Shown here piece after piece: positions 10,482 to 20,875 of a stretch of DNA of 64,000 nucleotides. Source of the DNA: Chytriomyces cf. hyalinus JEL632. Lineage: Eukaryota > Chytridiomycota > Chytridiomycetes > Chytridiales > Chytriomycetaceae. Under the pieces are notes generated by a model. It was not told the origin of the DNA, made no database searches, and saw only the letters and a list, made by a program, of their open reading frames with translations. The stretch covers positions 496,001-560,000 of the forward strand of contig JAIWWG010000005.1 of NCBI GenBank assembly GCA_025435555.1, given 5' to 3'. Made by a program: the position numbers and the translations under genes. Positions within the stretch are counted from its first letter, which is position 1. Each line of letters opens with the position of its first letter.

Positions 10482-11444
10482 TTACTTGTTTTCTTCCCCA
10501 TCTAGCAAGTCAACAACTTGCGGCAGAACGGCATCGCTAGATTCATCCACAATCAAGTCAGCAAACTCGCTCCCCCGAAACGCTCCCAAATTCAACACGG
10601 CCACCTTATCCCCCTTATCTTTGGCCCGCTTCAACAGTCGAAATGACGAATACACCTGCAAACTCGTGCCCACCACAAGCAAATGAGTTGCCTTGTCGAT
10701 AATTTCATACGACTTGTCCCGCACAGCTGCCGTCATGTTCTCACCAAAAAACACGACATTCGGCTTATACATCCCATCCCCGCACGATTCGCAGTCTGGG
10801 TATCTAAAGTCCTTTGGATACAGAGAGTCGAGCTCGGCGTCTCCATCGGGCCTGGTTTCTCGAACTCCGATCGTGATTTTGTTGGTGTTGGAATCGACGC
10901 GCGATTTGAAGGTTGGATTGAGCGTGAGCAACGAGTCCTGGAACTTTGACCGATCGACCGAGTGATGGCATGAGATGCACTCCACTTTATACTGGAGATG
11001 TTTCGTGAATTTAACTTTGAGCCACAGTTTTCCACTCAAAAGAAACAGAGGGGGGGAGAGTATATCACACACCAATGTTCCATGCAGCTCCAAAGCATTC
11101 CTTCCCAGCAGTCCATCCACATTCTGTGTAATCATCCCCGCTCGGACCCAGCCACGGTCATACAGCTGCGTTAAGGCATGATGTGTGTCGTTGGGTTTCG
11201 CTCGCTGCACTTGGGGCCAGCCGAGAGCGCTGCGAGCCCAATACCGCTGCCGGAATGCATGGTCAGCAACAAACTGTTGGTACTGGATGGGCTTGTAGTC
11301 GCGGTTCGACGCGTACACGCCATTGGGGCCACGATAGTCTGGGATGCCGCTTCCCGTGGAGATACCTGCCCCGGTTAGAACAGCTAGAGAGCCGCCGGAA
11401 GATTTGATGAAGTCGGCAATACGTTGTGCTGACAGCGACGTCAT
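10482..11444 (-). CDS. Class II (SIRT4-like) sirtuin NAD-dependent deacylase
   Basis: NAD-dependent protein deacylase or ADP-ribosyltransferase, often mitochondrial in this class. Exons 11073-11444 and 10482-10991 give 293 residues. Motifs: GAGISTGSGIPDYRGPNG (NAD site), TQNVDGL with the following ELHG that carries the catalytic His, two zinc pairs (CISC and CESCG), VVFFGEN and VVGTSLQVY. The intron 10992-11072 is 81 bases, has no stop and keeps the frame, so unspliced mRNA would add 27 residues right before the zinc module; splicing restores the family-like ELHGTLYKVECISCH. The start is the first ATG (MTSLSAQR); upstream in-frame codons are non-ATG. SIRT4 assignment is by motif spacing and is less sure than the sirtuin call. 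Confidence 0.9.
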   Translation of the reverse strand: MTSLSAQRIADFIKSSGGSLAVLTGAGISTGSGIPDYRGPNGVYASNRDYKPIQYQQFVADHAFRQRYWARSALGWPQVQRAKPNDTHHALTQLYDRGWVRAGMITQNVDGLLGRNALELHGTLVCDILSPPLFLLSGKLWLKVKFTKHLQYKVECISCHHSVDRSKFQDSLLTLNPTFKSRVDSNTNKITIGVRETRPDGDAELDSLYPKDFRYPDCESCGDGMYKPNVVFFGENMTAAVRDKSYEIIDKATHLLVVGTSLQVYSSFRLLKRAKDKGDKVAVLNLGAFRGSEFADLIVDESSDAVLPQVVDLLDGEENK

Positions 11445-11695
11445 TTGAAGTTGGAAAAAATATAGTGCCAACGGTTTTTTTATTTATTTTGCAGTTGGTC
11501 TCTTCCTTGCATCACAAATACAAAACAGTCAAGTCACGGCGAATGCGTTTTATTCAACAGCACATGTGAGTGGTACATACAGAAGAGAAACAAAAAACTA
11601 AAATAGAGAGACAGCAGTCATAGGGAGAGAGCCCCTTTGCGTTACAAAAAAGGGTCCAACGGTCTTTCACCTCCAATTCCAAAAAAAACCCATTT

Positions 11696-13449
11696 TTAAA
11701 ACAGCTTAAACCAGACACGCTTTGCCCAAGCAGCCATACCCTTTGGCCTGTCCTTCATGGCCTCGTTTTCAGCCTTCTCGGCTTCAGTCTCAATGAGTCT
11801 TCCACTCTCAAAGTCCATTTGGTCGTAGGAAATGAAAGTAAATCCACCCGAGACGAGACCCTTTCCAATGTACATGACAATGAGAAGTGGGATGGTAAAG
11901 TAGATCCACGATTTGTCCAAGAACCACTGCGTGCTGAAAAATTCGGCTTCGTTGGTGCTATTGTAAAACGCAGCAACAAACATGAAGGCAGTCACAAAGG
12001 CACCAATGAACAAGGAAATGTAGTCGGCGTATGGGAAGAAGGGCGCAATGTATGGCAAGTCCTCCATTTTACGACCTTGCGAGAGGTATCCGTACCGGAA
12101 ACGCAAGTGAGTAAACGACATGACCATCCAATTGGCCATGATACCATACGAAATGACACCAGAAAGCCAGTCAAACACTTTGGCAGATCCTTTACCGTCA
12201 CTACCAATTTCAGCAAGGTAAGCAACAGCAACGGCAATCAGGGAAATGACGGTAACAGCCATGACAGAGTTGACTGGAATTCCACGTTTGCTCACTTTGG
12301 CAAACATGGCTGGAGCAGAGCCTTCTTCAGCGAGACGCATGAGTGTACGTGCGCATGCATAGAGAGCAGAGTTTGCGGCGGAGGAAGCGGCAACGATAAT
12401 AACGAGGTTCATAAAGTGCGATGCAAAGCTGATTCCAACGGCTTTGTAGGCGTACACGAAGGGTGACATGGATGATGACTTTTGGACCAAGACTGGAGAG
12501 TCGGTGGGGAGGATGACACCCACGAGGAAGATGGATCCAATGTAGAAGATGAGGATACGCCAGAAGGTACCGTTGATGGCGCGGGGGACAGACATTCTTG
12601 GGTTGGCGGCTTCTCCGGCAGTAAGACCGACGAGTTCGGTACCTCCGTAGGAAAAGAAGGCGGTAGTGAAAGTACCACCAATACGCAAGAACGAGTCAAG
12701 ACCGTCAGATCCAACGATAGCAGGCTTCCAGTTGCGGAATCCAAGGAATCCATCACCGTGACCAACGCCGAACCAGTAGAGAGATCCGATAATCAGGAAG
12801 AGAACGATGGCAAAGATTTTGACAATGCAGAGTACGAATTCAACTTCGGCAAACCCAGTAACGGTGATCAAGTTGACTCCGACAAACGGAAAGACAAAGA
12901 CAAACGACCAAATGTAGGACTTGACGTCTGGGAACCAGAAAGCCATCAGACCAGCGATACCGGCCATTTCCGCAGGGAAAGTTAAGGCCTGAACAGGAGA
13001 GTTGATCAGTTGATGGTCATGTGACATGTAGCACAAAAGAAAACATACCCAGACAAGCCAGTAGTTCCAACCGTTCACGAAACCAAGCGGTTTGTTGACG
13101 AATCGGGTAGGGAATGCAGAGAAGGCTCCTTCGACTGGGAGAAGTGTGGCCATTTCACCAATGCCAGAAGCTACACCGAAAACTTGGAGACCGACAATGG
13201 CAAAGCACAAGAGCGCACCGAGGGGTCCAGACCTTGCAATGGCGCTTCCTGGAGTAGTGTGGATTTCGTTAGACTCGCGGTTATGAAGGGCATGTCAAAG
13301 AACTCACCTGATCGAAGCAAAAGACCCGTTCCAATGGTTCCACCAATGGCGATCATCTCCAAGTGCCTAGCTTGCAGCTTGCGTTGGAGCTGGCCACCAC
13401 CCTCTGGGGTAGTGTGCAGGACTGTTTCCGCTTTTGCGTCTTTGGACAT
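11696..13449 (-). CDS. Amino-acid permease (APC superfamily, fungal AAT type), copy 1
   Basis: Proton-coupled amino-acid importer of the plasma membrane. Three exons (13308-13449, 13049-13248, 11696-12988) give 544 residues with about twelve hydrophobic segments. The first helix carries the substrate motif IGGTIGTGLLLRSG; the family block FSYGGTELVGLTAGEAANPR is present, as is the long cytosolic C-tail. Intron 1 (13249-13307) interrupts the codon after LLLRS; intron 2 (12989-13048) is 60 bases, stop-free and in frame. The start is the ATG of MSKDAKAE, not the upstream TTG. It is a tandem paralog of 15171-16868, which shares intron 2 but lacks intron 1. Substrate range is not predictable. Confidence 0.92.
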
Positions 13450-14481
13450 GAGGGAGGGAGACAAGGTGGTTTGTTTTTTGTTTGTGTGAGAGAGGGGAGG
13501 GGGATAAAAGCCCTTTTTATATGCCCGCGGGTGGCGCTCTTAGCATAATTTTTGTGGTCATTTTTTTGTTGTCATTTCAACCGCCATTAATTTAATCAAA
13601 TTAGCTGTCGCCAAACTGAAACGGAACTGAAACGCCAGCCACTGATTCATTCACTGATCTACTCGCAAACAGTGGCGCACTGGCAAAGTTGTGGGCATCC
13701 ACCACTGGGTGCAAACGTGTTTGCGTGTTGAGAGAACAGCTTGCCTTTGACGTTTTCTTTTGCCATTGACCTGTGCAAGTCACACAAATTTCATTGATTA
13801 AATTCAACGAAAAAAAAGAATTCGTGTGTAACCCCAGTGGCAACCCGAGAAAATAAAAGTCCCCGAGTCTGTTTGCTTTCTGGCGCAAGAGCGAATTACA
13901 ATGAGACTCGCACTTGATAAATCTACGTGATGTGGGGCATTTCTTTCCGACGGTACCTTCTACACCCAGCGTCCGTTTGCACGAAAACGTAAACCAAACC
14001 TTCTTGTTTGTGTTTGTTTGCAATGTCATTCCTGTGGCTGAAATGAATTTTTTATATTTTTCGAGGGTGGGGGTCGAATCCATCGCGTGGGATATCTGTT
14101 TGGAAGAATGTGATCACTGCAGGATTCAACTGGGGGGAGTTTGAGCAATGACGACAAACAGCGTCTCCTTTTGCAACTGCCAGTCTATCGAAGTGAGGGA
14201 CCCCATGAGTTGAGTTGAGGACCCTTATAAGGGTCCCTGTTATCGGTCGGTCAAAAAAATTGGCCAATTTTAATCGTAATAATGAAGAGCGAGCAATGAA
14301 TGCAAAACAAGGTTTCATTGCACGCCACAAAATGAAGGAATGAGCAACGCCGGGGTCATAATGACTTTGCAACGAAGTCTCCGCATCAGTCCATCCATCC
14401 ATCCCACCCGCAATTGACGCCACAAGGTAATTTTTTAATCATTCGGGCGTCGAAAAAGAGTCCAATTTTATATTCAATTTT

Positions 14482-14505
14482 ACTCACTCACTCACTCACT
14501 CACTC
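14482..14505. repeat. (ACTC)n microsatellite
   Basis: Six perfect ACTC units in the spacer between the permease genes. Likely a simple slippage repeat; no function visible. Confidence 0.9.
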
Positions 14506-14567
14506 GCATGCTCGGTACATCGACATTCAATGTCTTGGATTCCTCTTTTCTTGCATTGTTGTGAGTC

Positions 14568-14602
<35 letters not shown>

Positions 14603-14603
14603 G
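14568..14603. repeat. (ACAG)n microsatellite
   Basis: About nine ACAG units. A second shorter ACAG run lies at 14676-14697, separated by AT-rich sequence with repeated AATAAAAA words. Confidence 0.9.
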
Positions 14604-15170
14604 TGTTGAAATAAAAATAAAAATATTACGAAAATAAAAAGATTACGAAAATAAAAAAAGCTGTCTTGCACCAAACACACAGACAGACAGACAGACACCC
14701 ATCTCCTCCTTTTTTTGTATACCCAAACAGATATTCAAGCTGAATGACACTTGGCCATAATCCCAAACACCATAACTAAACCATGGCTGATCTGGGATTA
14801 GTCCCACTGAGAGAATGACCTGCAACAATCGTTTCTGCTATCCCTGTCACTGCCCCAAAATAAAATAGGAGCATTCGGCGTTAGTCACGTACTGTTCTAC
14901 TGATCTCTATCGATATCCCGTTCATCTCCATTGATCACCTTCTTTGTTCACACGATCACATTGGATTGAATTGGTTCAGGAGAAGACGAGTCAGAATAGC
15001 ATAATCAGCCGCGCTATTTTTGTGATATCAACACATCTTTTTATTTCTTACTTAAACACCCCCCCAACTATATCATGAATGTACACCAATAAAACACGAG
15101 GCCCACACGTAGAAGACAGACCGCCGAATTCTAAAAAATCGTCTGCTTTGATCCACAGCTGTTCTTTCAT

Positions 15171-16868
15171 TTAGAAGAGCTTGAACCAGATACGCTTGGC
15201 CCATTCTTGACCGTTCCTTGGCTTCTGCTTGAGAGCTTCGTTCTCGGCAATTTCCTCGGCAGTCTCAATCAACTTTCCAGTCTCAAAGTCCATCTGGTCG
15301 TAAGGAATGAATCCAAACCCGTTAGGAGACGTTGCTGCCTTGACGACGTAGCAGGCAATCAAGAGTGGGATGGTGAAGTAGATCCACGAGTTGTCCAGGA
15401 ACCATTGAGTGTTGTAAAACTCGGGGTCGTTGGTGCTGTTGTAGAAGGCAGACACAAAGATGAAGGCAGTCACGAACGCTCCGATAGTGAGAGCAACGTA
15501 GTCGGCGTATGGGAAGAATGGAGCAATGTATGGGAGGTCTTCAATCTTTCTGCCTTGGGCAACGTATCCGTGACGGAAACGCAAGTGAGTGAAGGACATG
15601 GCCATCCAGTTGACCATGATTCCGTAAGAAATGACACCAGAAAGCCAGTCAAAGACCTTGGCGGATCCCTTTCCATCGGCAAGGTCGGCAATGTAAGCAC
15701 CGGCAACAGAGATGACGGAGATGACGGTAACGGCCATGACAGAGTTGACTGGGATTCCCTTGGCGTTGACTCTTGCAAACATGGATGGAGCAGAACCTTC
15801 TTCAGCGAGACGCATGAGGGTACGGGAGCAGGCGTAGAGGGAAGAGTTTGCGGCAGAGGAAGCGGCAACGATAATGACAAAGTTCATCATGTGGGAGGCA
15901 AAGCTGATACCGACGGCCTTGTAAGCGTACACGAAGGGAGACATGGAGGCAGACTTTTGGGTCAAGATTGGGGAGTCGGGTGGGAGAATCAAACCGACAA
16001 CAAAGATGGCACCAATGTAGAAGATGATGATACGCCAGAAGGTACCGTTGATGGCACGGGGAACAGACTTTCTTGGGTTGGCAGCTTCACCGGCAGTAAG
16101 ACCGACAAGTTCGGTACCTCCGTACGAGAAGAAGGCAGTGGTGAAGGTACCACCGATACGAAGGAACGAGTCAAGACCGTCAGTTCCAACAATGGCTGGG
16201 CTCCAGTTACGGAATCCGAGGAAACCACCACTGTGACCAACACCGAACCAGTAAAGAGTTCCAACAATGATGAAGAGAACAATCGCAATGATCTTGACGA
16301 TACAGAGGACAAACTCAACCTCAGCAAATCCAGTGACGGCAATCAGATTCACTCCGACGAAGGGAATGATGTACACGAATGACCAAATCCATGACTTGAC
16401 GTCTGGGAACCAGAAGGCCATGAGGACAGCGATGGCGGACATTTCTGCGGGGAAAGTGAGAGCCTGTTTAAAAAAAAAATTGGGTCGTTAGGACTGGGTT
16501 GAATTGATCCCCCATGAAATTCAATTTACCCAAAGGAGCCAGTAGTTCCATCCGTTGAAGAAACCCATGGCCTTGTTGACGAAGCGGGTTGGCATGGCAG
16601 AGAAAGCACCCTCGACTGGGAGGAGAGTGGCCATTTCACCAATTCCGGATGCAACACCAAAGACTTGGAGACCGACAATGGCAAAGCAGATGAGAGCACC
16701 GATAGGACCGGACTTTGCAATGGCACCACCGGATCTAAGCAAGAGACCGGTTCCGATAGTTCCACCGATGGCAATCATTTCCAAGTGCCTGGCCTGGAGC
16801 TTACGCTGCAGCTGGCCACCTTCAGGGGCAGTGTGGAGAACAGTTGGGTCCTTGGTATCTTTGGACAT
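15171..16868 (-). CDS. Amino-acid permease (APC superfamily, fungal AAT type), copy 2
   Basis: Paralog of the permease at 11696-13449 with the same twelve-helix layout. Two exons (16530-16868 and 15171-16463) give 543 residues. The motifs IGGTIGTGLLLRSG, FSYGGTELVGLTAGEAANPR and the PEFYNTQWFLDNSW loop are shared with copy 1. The single intron (16464-16529) matches intron 2 of copy 1; the position of intron 1 of copy 1 is continuous coding here (RSGGAIAKSG). C-ending codons are frequent (GTC, ATC, TCC), suggesting stronger expression than most neighbours. Likely an amino-acid/proton symporter in the plasma membrane. Confidence 0.93.
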
Positions 16869-17090
16869 GTTCGTTCAGTGAGTGGGTTTTTTGAAAGGGA
16901 TACTTTTTATTTTGTGTCCAGTATTTATATTCTTTCTTTCTTTTTTGGAGTGGGTGGGTGTGTGTCGGTGGCGCTCTACTAAATTTTTTTTAATTTTTAC
17001 GTTTCGAATTTTAGGGGAAGAAAAGAAAGATTTAATCAAATCAAATTATCATTTGCGTTGCCACCTCCAAACATAATCGAAAAGCACGGA

Positions 17091-17116
17091 AAGCGGGAAG
17101 CGGGAAGCGGGAAGCG
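17091..17116. repeat. Short tandem repeat of GCGGGAA units
   Basis: Three to four head-to-tail copies of a 7-base unit (AAGCGGG). GC-rich against the AT-rich flank. Confidence 0.8.
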
Positions 17117-17518
17117 CGGGATGCTTGGACAACACAACGCCACACACACACAGACACATATGCACATGTACAGGTGGCGTAGTTGCGGTTGTTGGTTGTT
17201 TGTTGTTAAATTGTTTGTTGAGTGAAAGGGAACAAAGAAGTAATACGAAGGAAGACGCCGAATGAGAAGTGTCTCAGCCACCCACCCACACAAACAGGAC
17301 ACACACACATACACACAATCCAATTTACAATTTAGAAAAGCCGAAAATTCCAATTGGATTGGCCCATGTGTGTGCCAAACAGGAGCGCCACTCCCTCGTC
17401 AACTTTTGTTATCAACAAATGAATATTATTCAATTATTTTAAATAGTATTTTATTCAAACTATTTTATTTATTCTAATTGTCACAATTTAAAGAACTAAC
17501 TGGATTTACGAAACAAGT

Positions 17519-17572
<54 letters not shown>
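17519..17572. repeat. (TTG)n / (CAA)n trinucleotide repeat
   Basis: About 18 perfect units. On the minus strand it reads as poly-Asn in an open frame, but there is no start codon, domain or splice context to make it coding. Confidence 0.92.
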
Positions 17573-17573
<1 letters not shown>

Positions 17574-18181
17574 GTGCTGCGTTGAGAGTGGAGAAAGGGG
17601 CAGCGGTATGATGGATGGCCCCACGCCGAGGACTGGAAACTGCTTCATTTTCATACAAATGCAAACAGTCTGTCTTGGGCATCTGCATTTTATTTTAAAG
17701 AAAACACACCTTGAACTGACACGGAGCGTTTCCCACCAACCAACCCCCAGCCAACTCAGAGAGTGGACATGCGGATGCTTGACAACACCACCAACAGCAA
17801 CCCCTTCAGTACCACCTCCCTTCCATGCCTACCACAACCACCTTTCCGCAGCAGACAGAATGCTTGCCGCTCAAACCGTAAGCACAACACCGCCTCCCAC
17901 TCAAAACTAAATGAGGACAAATTTTTCCCAAAAAATAACGCGTCCTACCTCCCCCAAACATCCGCTCCGCGAAACCCGTTAAACCTGAAAACATCCGTAC
18001 CCGCCACACCCCGCGACCCATCTCCATCCAACCAGGGAAAAACGCAAAAAAAAAACATCCCACTGAATCCAACTCCAACCCCCCCCCCCCCTCCGTGTCC
18101 CTACTGCTGCCCACAAGTGGCTTGCCCCTCCATTTCAGTTTTTGTGACTTGCGTGTGTATGAAAAATATTACGCAAAAGAG

Positions 18182-18664
18182 ATGGAGCGCATCCTTAAAG
18201 AGCACACCGCCAGCAGCACGCACACGGCCCGCACCACCCGAGGTAAGCCTCGGGCAAAAGGCTCTCACCTCGACGCTTTTAAAGTAACCATATTGTTCAA
18301 ACACAAAAAAAAAACAGAGCGCATGAAGCAAGAGACCCTCGCATCAACAACAAATCTCAGCGACGTTCTTGTTGAGCATGCAAATACTCCCGTCAGTATC
18401 GCATTCCGCAGTCAACAACAAATTGAGACGCTTGAGCGCAGTCTGGTGGCAGAGGCAAAGGCTTTTGCGTCTCAATCAGACAAGTGGATTGCACTCGTTG
18501 CCCGGCTCAACTCTTCCTTGAAAGAGCTGGGCCATGTCGAGAACTGGGTCGGCGTTATCGAAAAAGATGTTGGGCTCATAGCCGCCGTTCTCGAAGAAGC
18601 TCCTAAAGCATCAACCACCCAGTCTCAACAACCTGCACCAGCTCGCTCATCCTTTTGGGCGTAA
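18182..18664 (+). CDS. BLOC1S1: BLOC-1 subunit 1 / GCN5L1-like protein
   Basis: Small coiled-coil subunit of the BLOC-1/BORC endolysosomal complexes. Exons 18182-18242 and 18318-18664 give 135 residues. The N-terminus MERILKEH matches the family start MLSxLLKEH; the body has LSDVLVEHANTPVSIAFRSQ, ETLERSLVAEAKAFASQSDKW and the hallmark LNSSLKELGHVENWVGVIEKD. The usual length is about 125-150. The intron ends in a poly-A run followed by CAG and restores RERMKQE. A short Ser/Gln/Pro tail ends in FWA. Assignment is by alignment from memory over the full length. Confidence 0.85.
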   Translation: MERILKEHTASSTHTARTTRGKPRAKGSHLDAFKVTILFKHKKKTERMKQETLASTTNLSDVLVEHANTPVSIAFRSQQQIETLERSLVAEAKAFASQSDKWIALVARLNSSLKELGHVENWVGVIEKDVGLIAAVLEEAPKASTTQSQQPAPARSSFWA

Positions 18665-18776
18665 GTTCAGCCCCTTTCAGCCCTGCAAATGCAATGCATC
18701 CCCCTAAATCGCAATTTATTTTGGCCCTTCGCACAACTCGGAATAAAAAAAAAAAACACTCGTTCACATGTCAAAT

Positions 18777-20803
18777 TCATGTCGAAAACTCACGAATGTG
18801 GTTTAGCAATTTCGTAGCAGCGCCGGCATTCCCCGTCTGTTGACAAAAAAGAATAAGTAAGTTGCTGCAGATTCACTTTGCCAATGTCAAAAACTCACCT
18901 TGACCAAAAATCGGGTCAACTTATCCCCTGATGCATCCTCGCAGCATGCAAACTGAACATACTTTTCCTGCACAATCTGGCATGGCATGCCAGGCAGTAC
19001 TCGCACATTCAAAATGAGCCGGAGCGCACCTTCAGAGCGCATTACAAGCCGTGCACTTGTGTTTGTGTCGTCGCAGTTGAGCCGCAAGCTGCCCATTCCA
19101 CGTTCCTTCCATGTGTTTGACTCGTCCATGCGATACAGTTTGCATCGCGTCTGTAAAAAAAAAAAGAAACACATAAGAACTTTCCCAATTTCCATAAAAA
19201 CATACAACGCATTCACATGGAAAACATTGCTTTCTCCTTCTTCTCCCGTTTTAACTGCAAAAAAAAAAGTAACGGTTAAAGTTTTGATCATGAACAAATA
19301 TTTGGTACTTTTGAAAAGTGAAAGAACCTTCAATCACGGGCATGTCCACCCGTTTTTCAATCGCCACTTCATGCTCCACGTCTTCATCCCCACTCACAGC
19401 TCCACCTTCATCATCGTCGTCATGAGTTTTTGCAACCAAACCCGATTGTGGTTTGGATGGAGTGGACTTGAGAAGCGCATCAAACGAGGTCAGTGTTGCT
19501 GCCGATTTGGTATTGCCAAACGACATTCCCGCAGTTGATGTTTTGGAACCAAAGGCTGGCTCGGCAGAGCTAAATGACACAGCTTTCACTGTTGCATTCT
19601 ACATGCAAACGTGGATCAATAATTGCAAAAAAAACAAAGGGATCATCCACACAAACAAAAGAACCCATAAAAATCACCTGCCCAAGAGAATCGCTCCCCC
19701 CAATTTGCTCAGTTTCTCTACCACCTAATGACCCGCCAAATATGACATTTTTGCTGCTGTCGGCTCCAAAGGTTGAAAACGATTTCACTGGGGTTGTTGC
19801 TTTTCCGTTTGATGTAATTGAATCCGTTTCGTTCGTGCTTTTTTTCGGAGCTTCGATTTCAACAGAGTTTGAGTTCATTCCTTCCGAGATTTTAGGCGCC
19901 GGCAAGTGTTCCCTCTCTGAATGAGCCGATACTTTTGCAGCGCCGCCTGGTGTTTCATCAGCAGACGGTGACGACGATGAAAATGATGCCGCCGCTCTAA
20001 GAGGAACTGGGGCGGGCGACGCAAACTGTTTCGCAGCGGCTTCTGCAGCGCCGCTCTTTTTCGCCAAGTCTGCAAAACTGCCAAATGAACCCGCCGAAGC
20101 GCCAAAGCCGCCCATATTTGCAGAAGAAGATCCAAACGGCGACGCGGTGTTGAACGCAAACGACGTGCGTCCCGCATCGCCAAACGCAACGGAGCCGAAT
20201 GGGTTTTTTTCAGTTTTTGATTTGTGATTTGTTGTTGGAGATTTTGCGGGTATAGATTGTTCGTCATCATCCAAGTTGCCCCGCGTGGTTGCGCTGCCGG
20301 CTAATTGACTGAAAGAAATTCGAGTTGGCTTTCCAAATTCTACTAAAGGGTGTGGTTAAGAAATAAAAAAAGTGAAGGTTTGTTATCACATCAGAAAGAA
20401 GCGACAAAAGGAAGGATTCAAAGTTTTTACGTGTCTTTGCCGCGACCGAACTCGAACGTGCATTCATGCTCTGTTTGGGGTATATCGATTTGGATCAGAG
20501 ACAAAAAAAAAGGACTTGTGAAAACGCAAACAAATCCCGAACGCCACGCACCGATGACTCCTCGACACCCCTCATTGGCGAAACTTCTGCTGGAGCGAAT
20601 GTTCTTTTGATGGCTGGCGACTGCAGAACGGTCGGCAATGCACTGCTCTTTTTTTTTTTTTTGTGCATCGTTTTGCGTCACGTTAGCTCTCACACGCTTG
20701 TTTTCTGATCGGGGATTTGAAGGGAAACCTTTTTCGCAGCAGCATCTCCTTCTTCTTCGTCCAGCTTTCGCTTCGGATGGCTGATTTGTGCTTGGCCATC
20801 CAT
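18777..20803 (-). CDS. FG-rich Ran-binding protein (Yrb2/RanBP3/Nup50-like)
   Basis: Nuclear transport factor with a C-terminal RanBP1-type domain that should bind Ran-GTP, as in Yrb2/RanBP3 export cofactors or Nup2/Nup50. Eight exons (20694-20803, 20552-20642, 20431-20470, 19678-20342, 19328-19598, 19217-19254, 18899-19150, 18777-18836) give 508 residues. An N-terminal basic patch HPKRKLDEEE looks like a nuclear localisation signal. The middle has FG-type repeats (NPFGSVAFG, SPFGSS, GGFGAS, GSFGSF, STFGAD). The last third is the Ran-binding fold: EVKTGEEGESNVFHTRCKL, WKERGMG, LRLILNVRVLPGM and FLVKTGNAGAATKL. Splice choices in the last three exons were set by family alignment. Whether it is RanBP3-like or a nucleoporin cannot be settled. 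Confidence 0.85.
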
Positions 20804-20875
20804 CTTTTTGCTGGTGGTTATTTTAGTTATTTCTAAAAATTTACAATAAATATTTATTAACCAGCGAACTGCTTT

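Larger units (their letters stand above)
13450..15170. other. Intergenic region with tetranucleotide repeats
   Basis: 1.7 kb between the two permease genes. It contains the ACTC and ACAG microsatellites listed separately and the 3' flank of copy 2. One ATG frame of 160 codons on the minus strand (14083-13601) has low-complexity Ser/Thr/Lys/Asn composition, no recognisable domain and no splice partners; it is not called as a gene. The segment just above 13449 should hold the promoter of copy 1. Confidence 0.4.
16869..18181. other. Intergenic region rich in simple repeats
   Basis: 1.3 kb between divergently transcribed permease copy 2 and BLOC1S1. It holds the GCGGGAA and TTG repeats listed separately, several CA/GT-rich tracts, and a C/A-rich stretch from about 17,730 to 18,110. 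Open frames here are low-complexity Pro/Thr/Ser translations with no family signal. Both promoters must lie within it. Confidence 0.4.

Noticed and set aside
11819-12985. Two plus-strand open frames of 167-215 codons
   Set aside because: Antisense shadows of permease copy 1 with the same low-complexity composition.
13601-14083. 160-codon minus-strand ATG frame
   Set aside because: AT-rich low-complexity translation, no domain, no promoter or splice context; not distinguishable from chance.
14068-14100. Possible tRNA T-arm (GGTCGAATCC)
   Set aside because: No matching stem, anticodon arm or D-arm could be placed around it.
14482-14697. Regular spaced repeats as a CRISPR array
   Set aside because: They are contiguous 4-base microsatellites without spacers, in a eukaryotic genome.
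15207-16382. 391-codon plus-strand open frame
   Set aside because: It is the antisense of permease copy 2. Its low-complexity Gly/Ser/Asp/Asn/Glu translation is the mirror of the biased codons of that gene and has no ATG-supported family.
17506-17688. Poly-Asn minus-strand frame
   Set aside because: Translation of the TTG/CAA microsatellite without a real start codon or domain.
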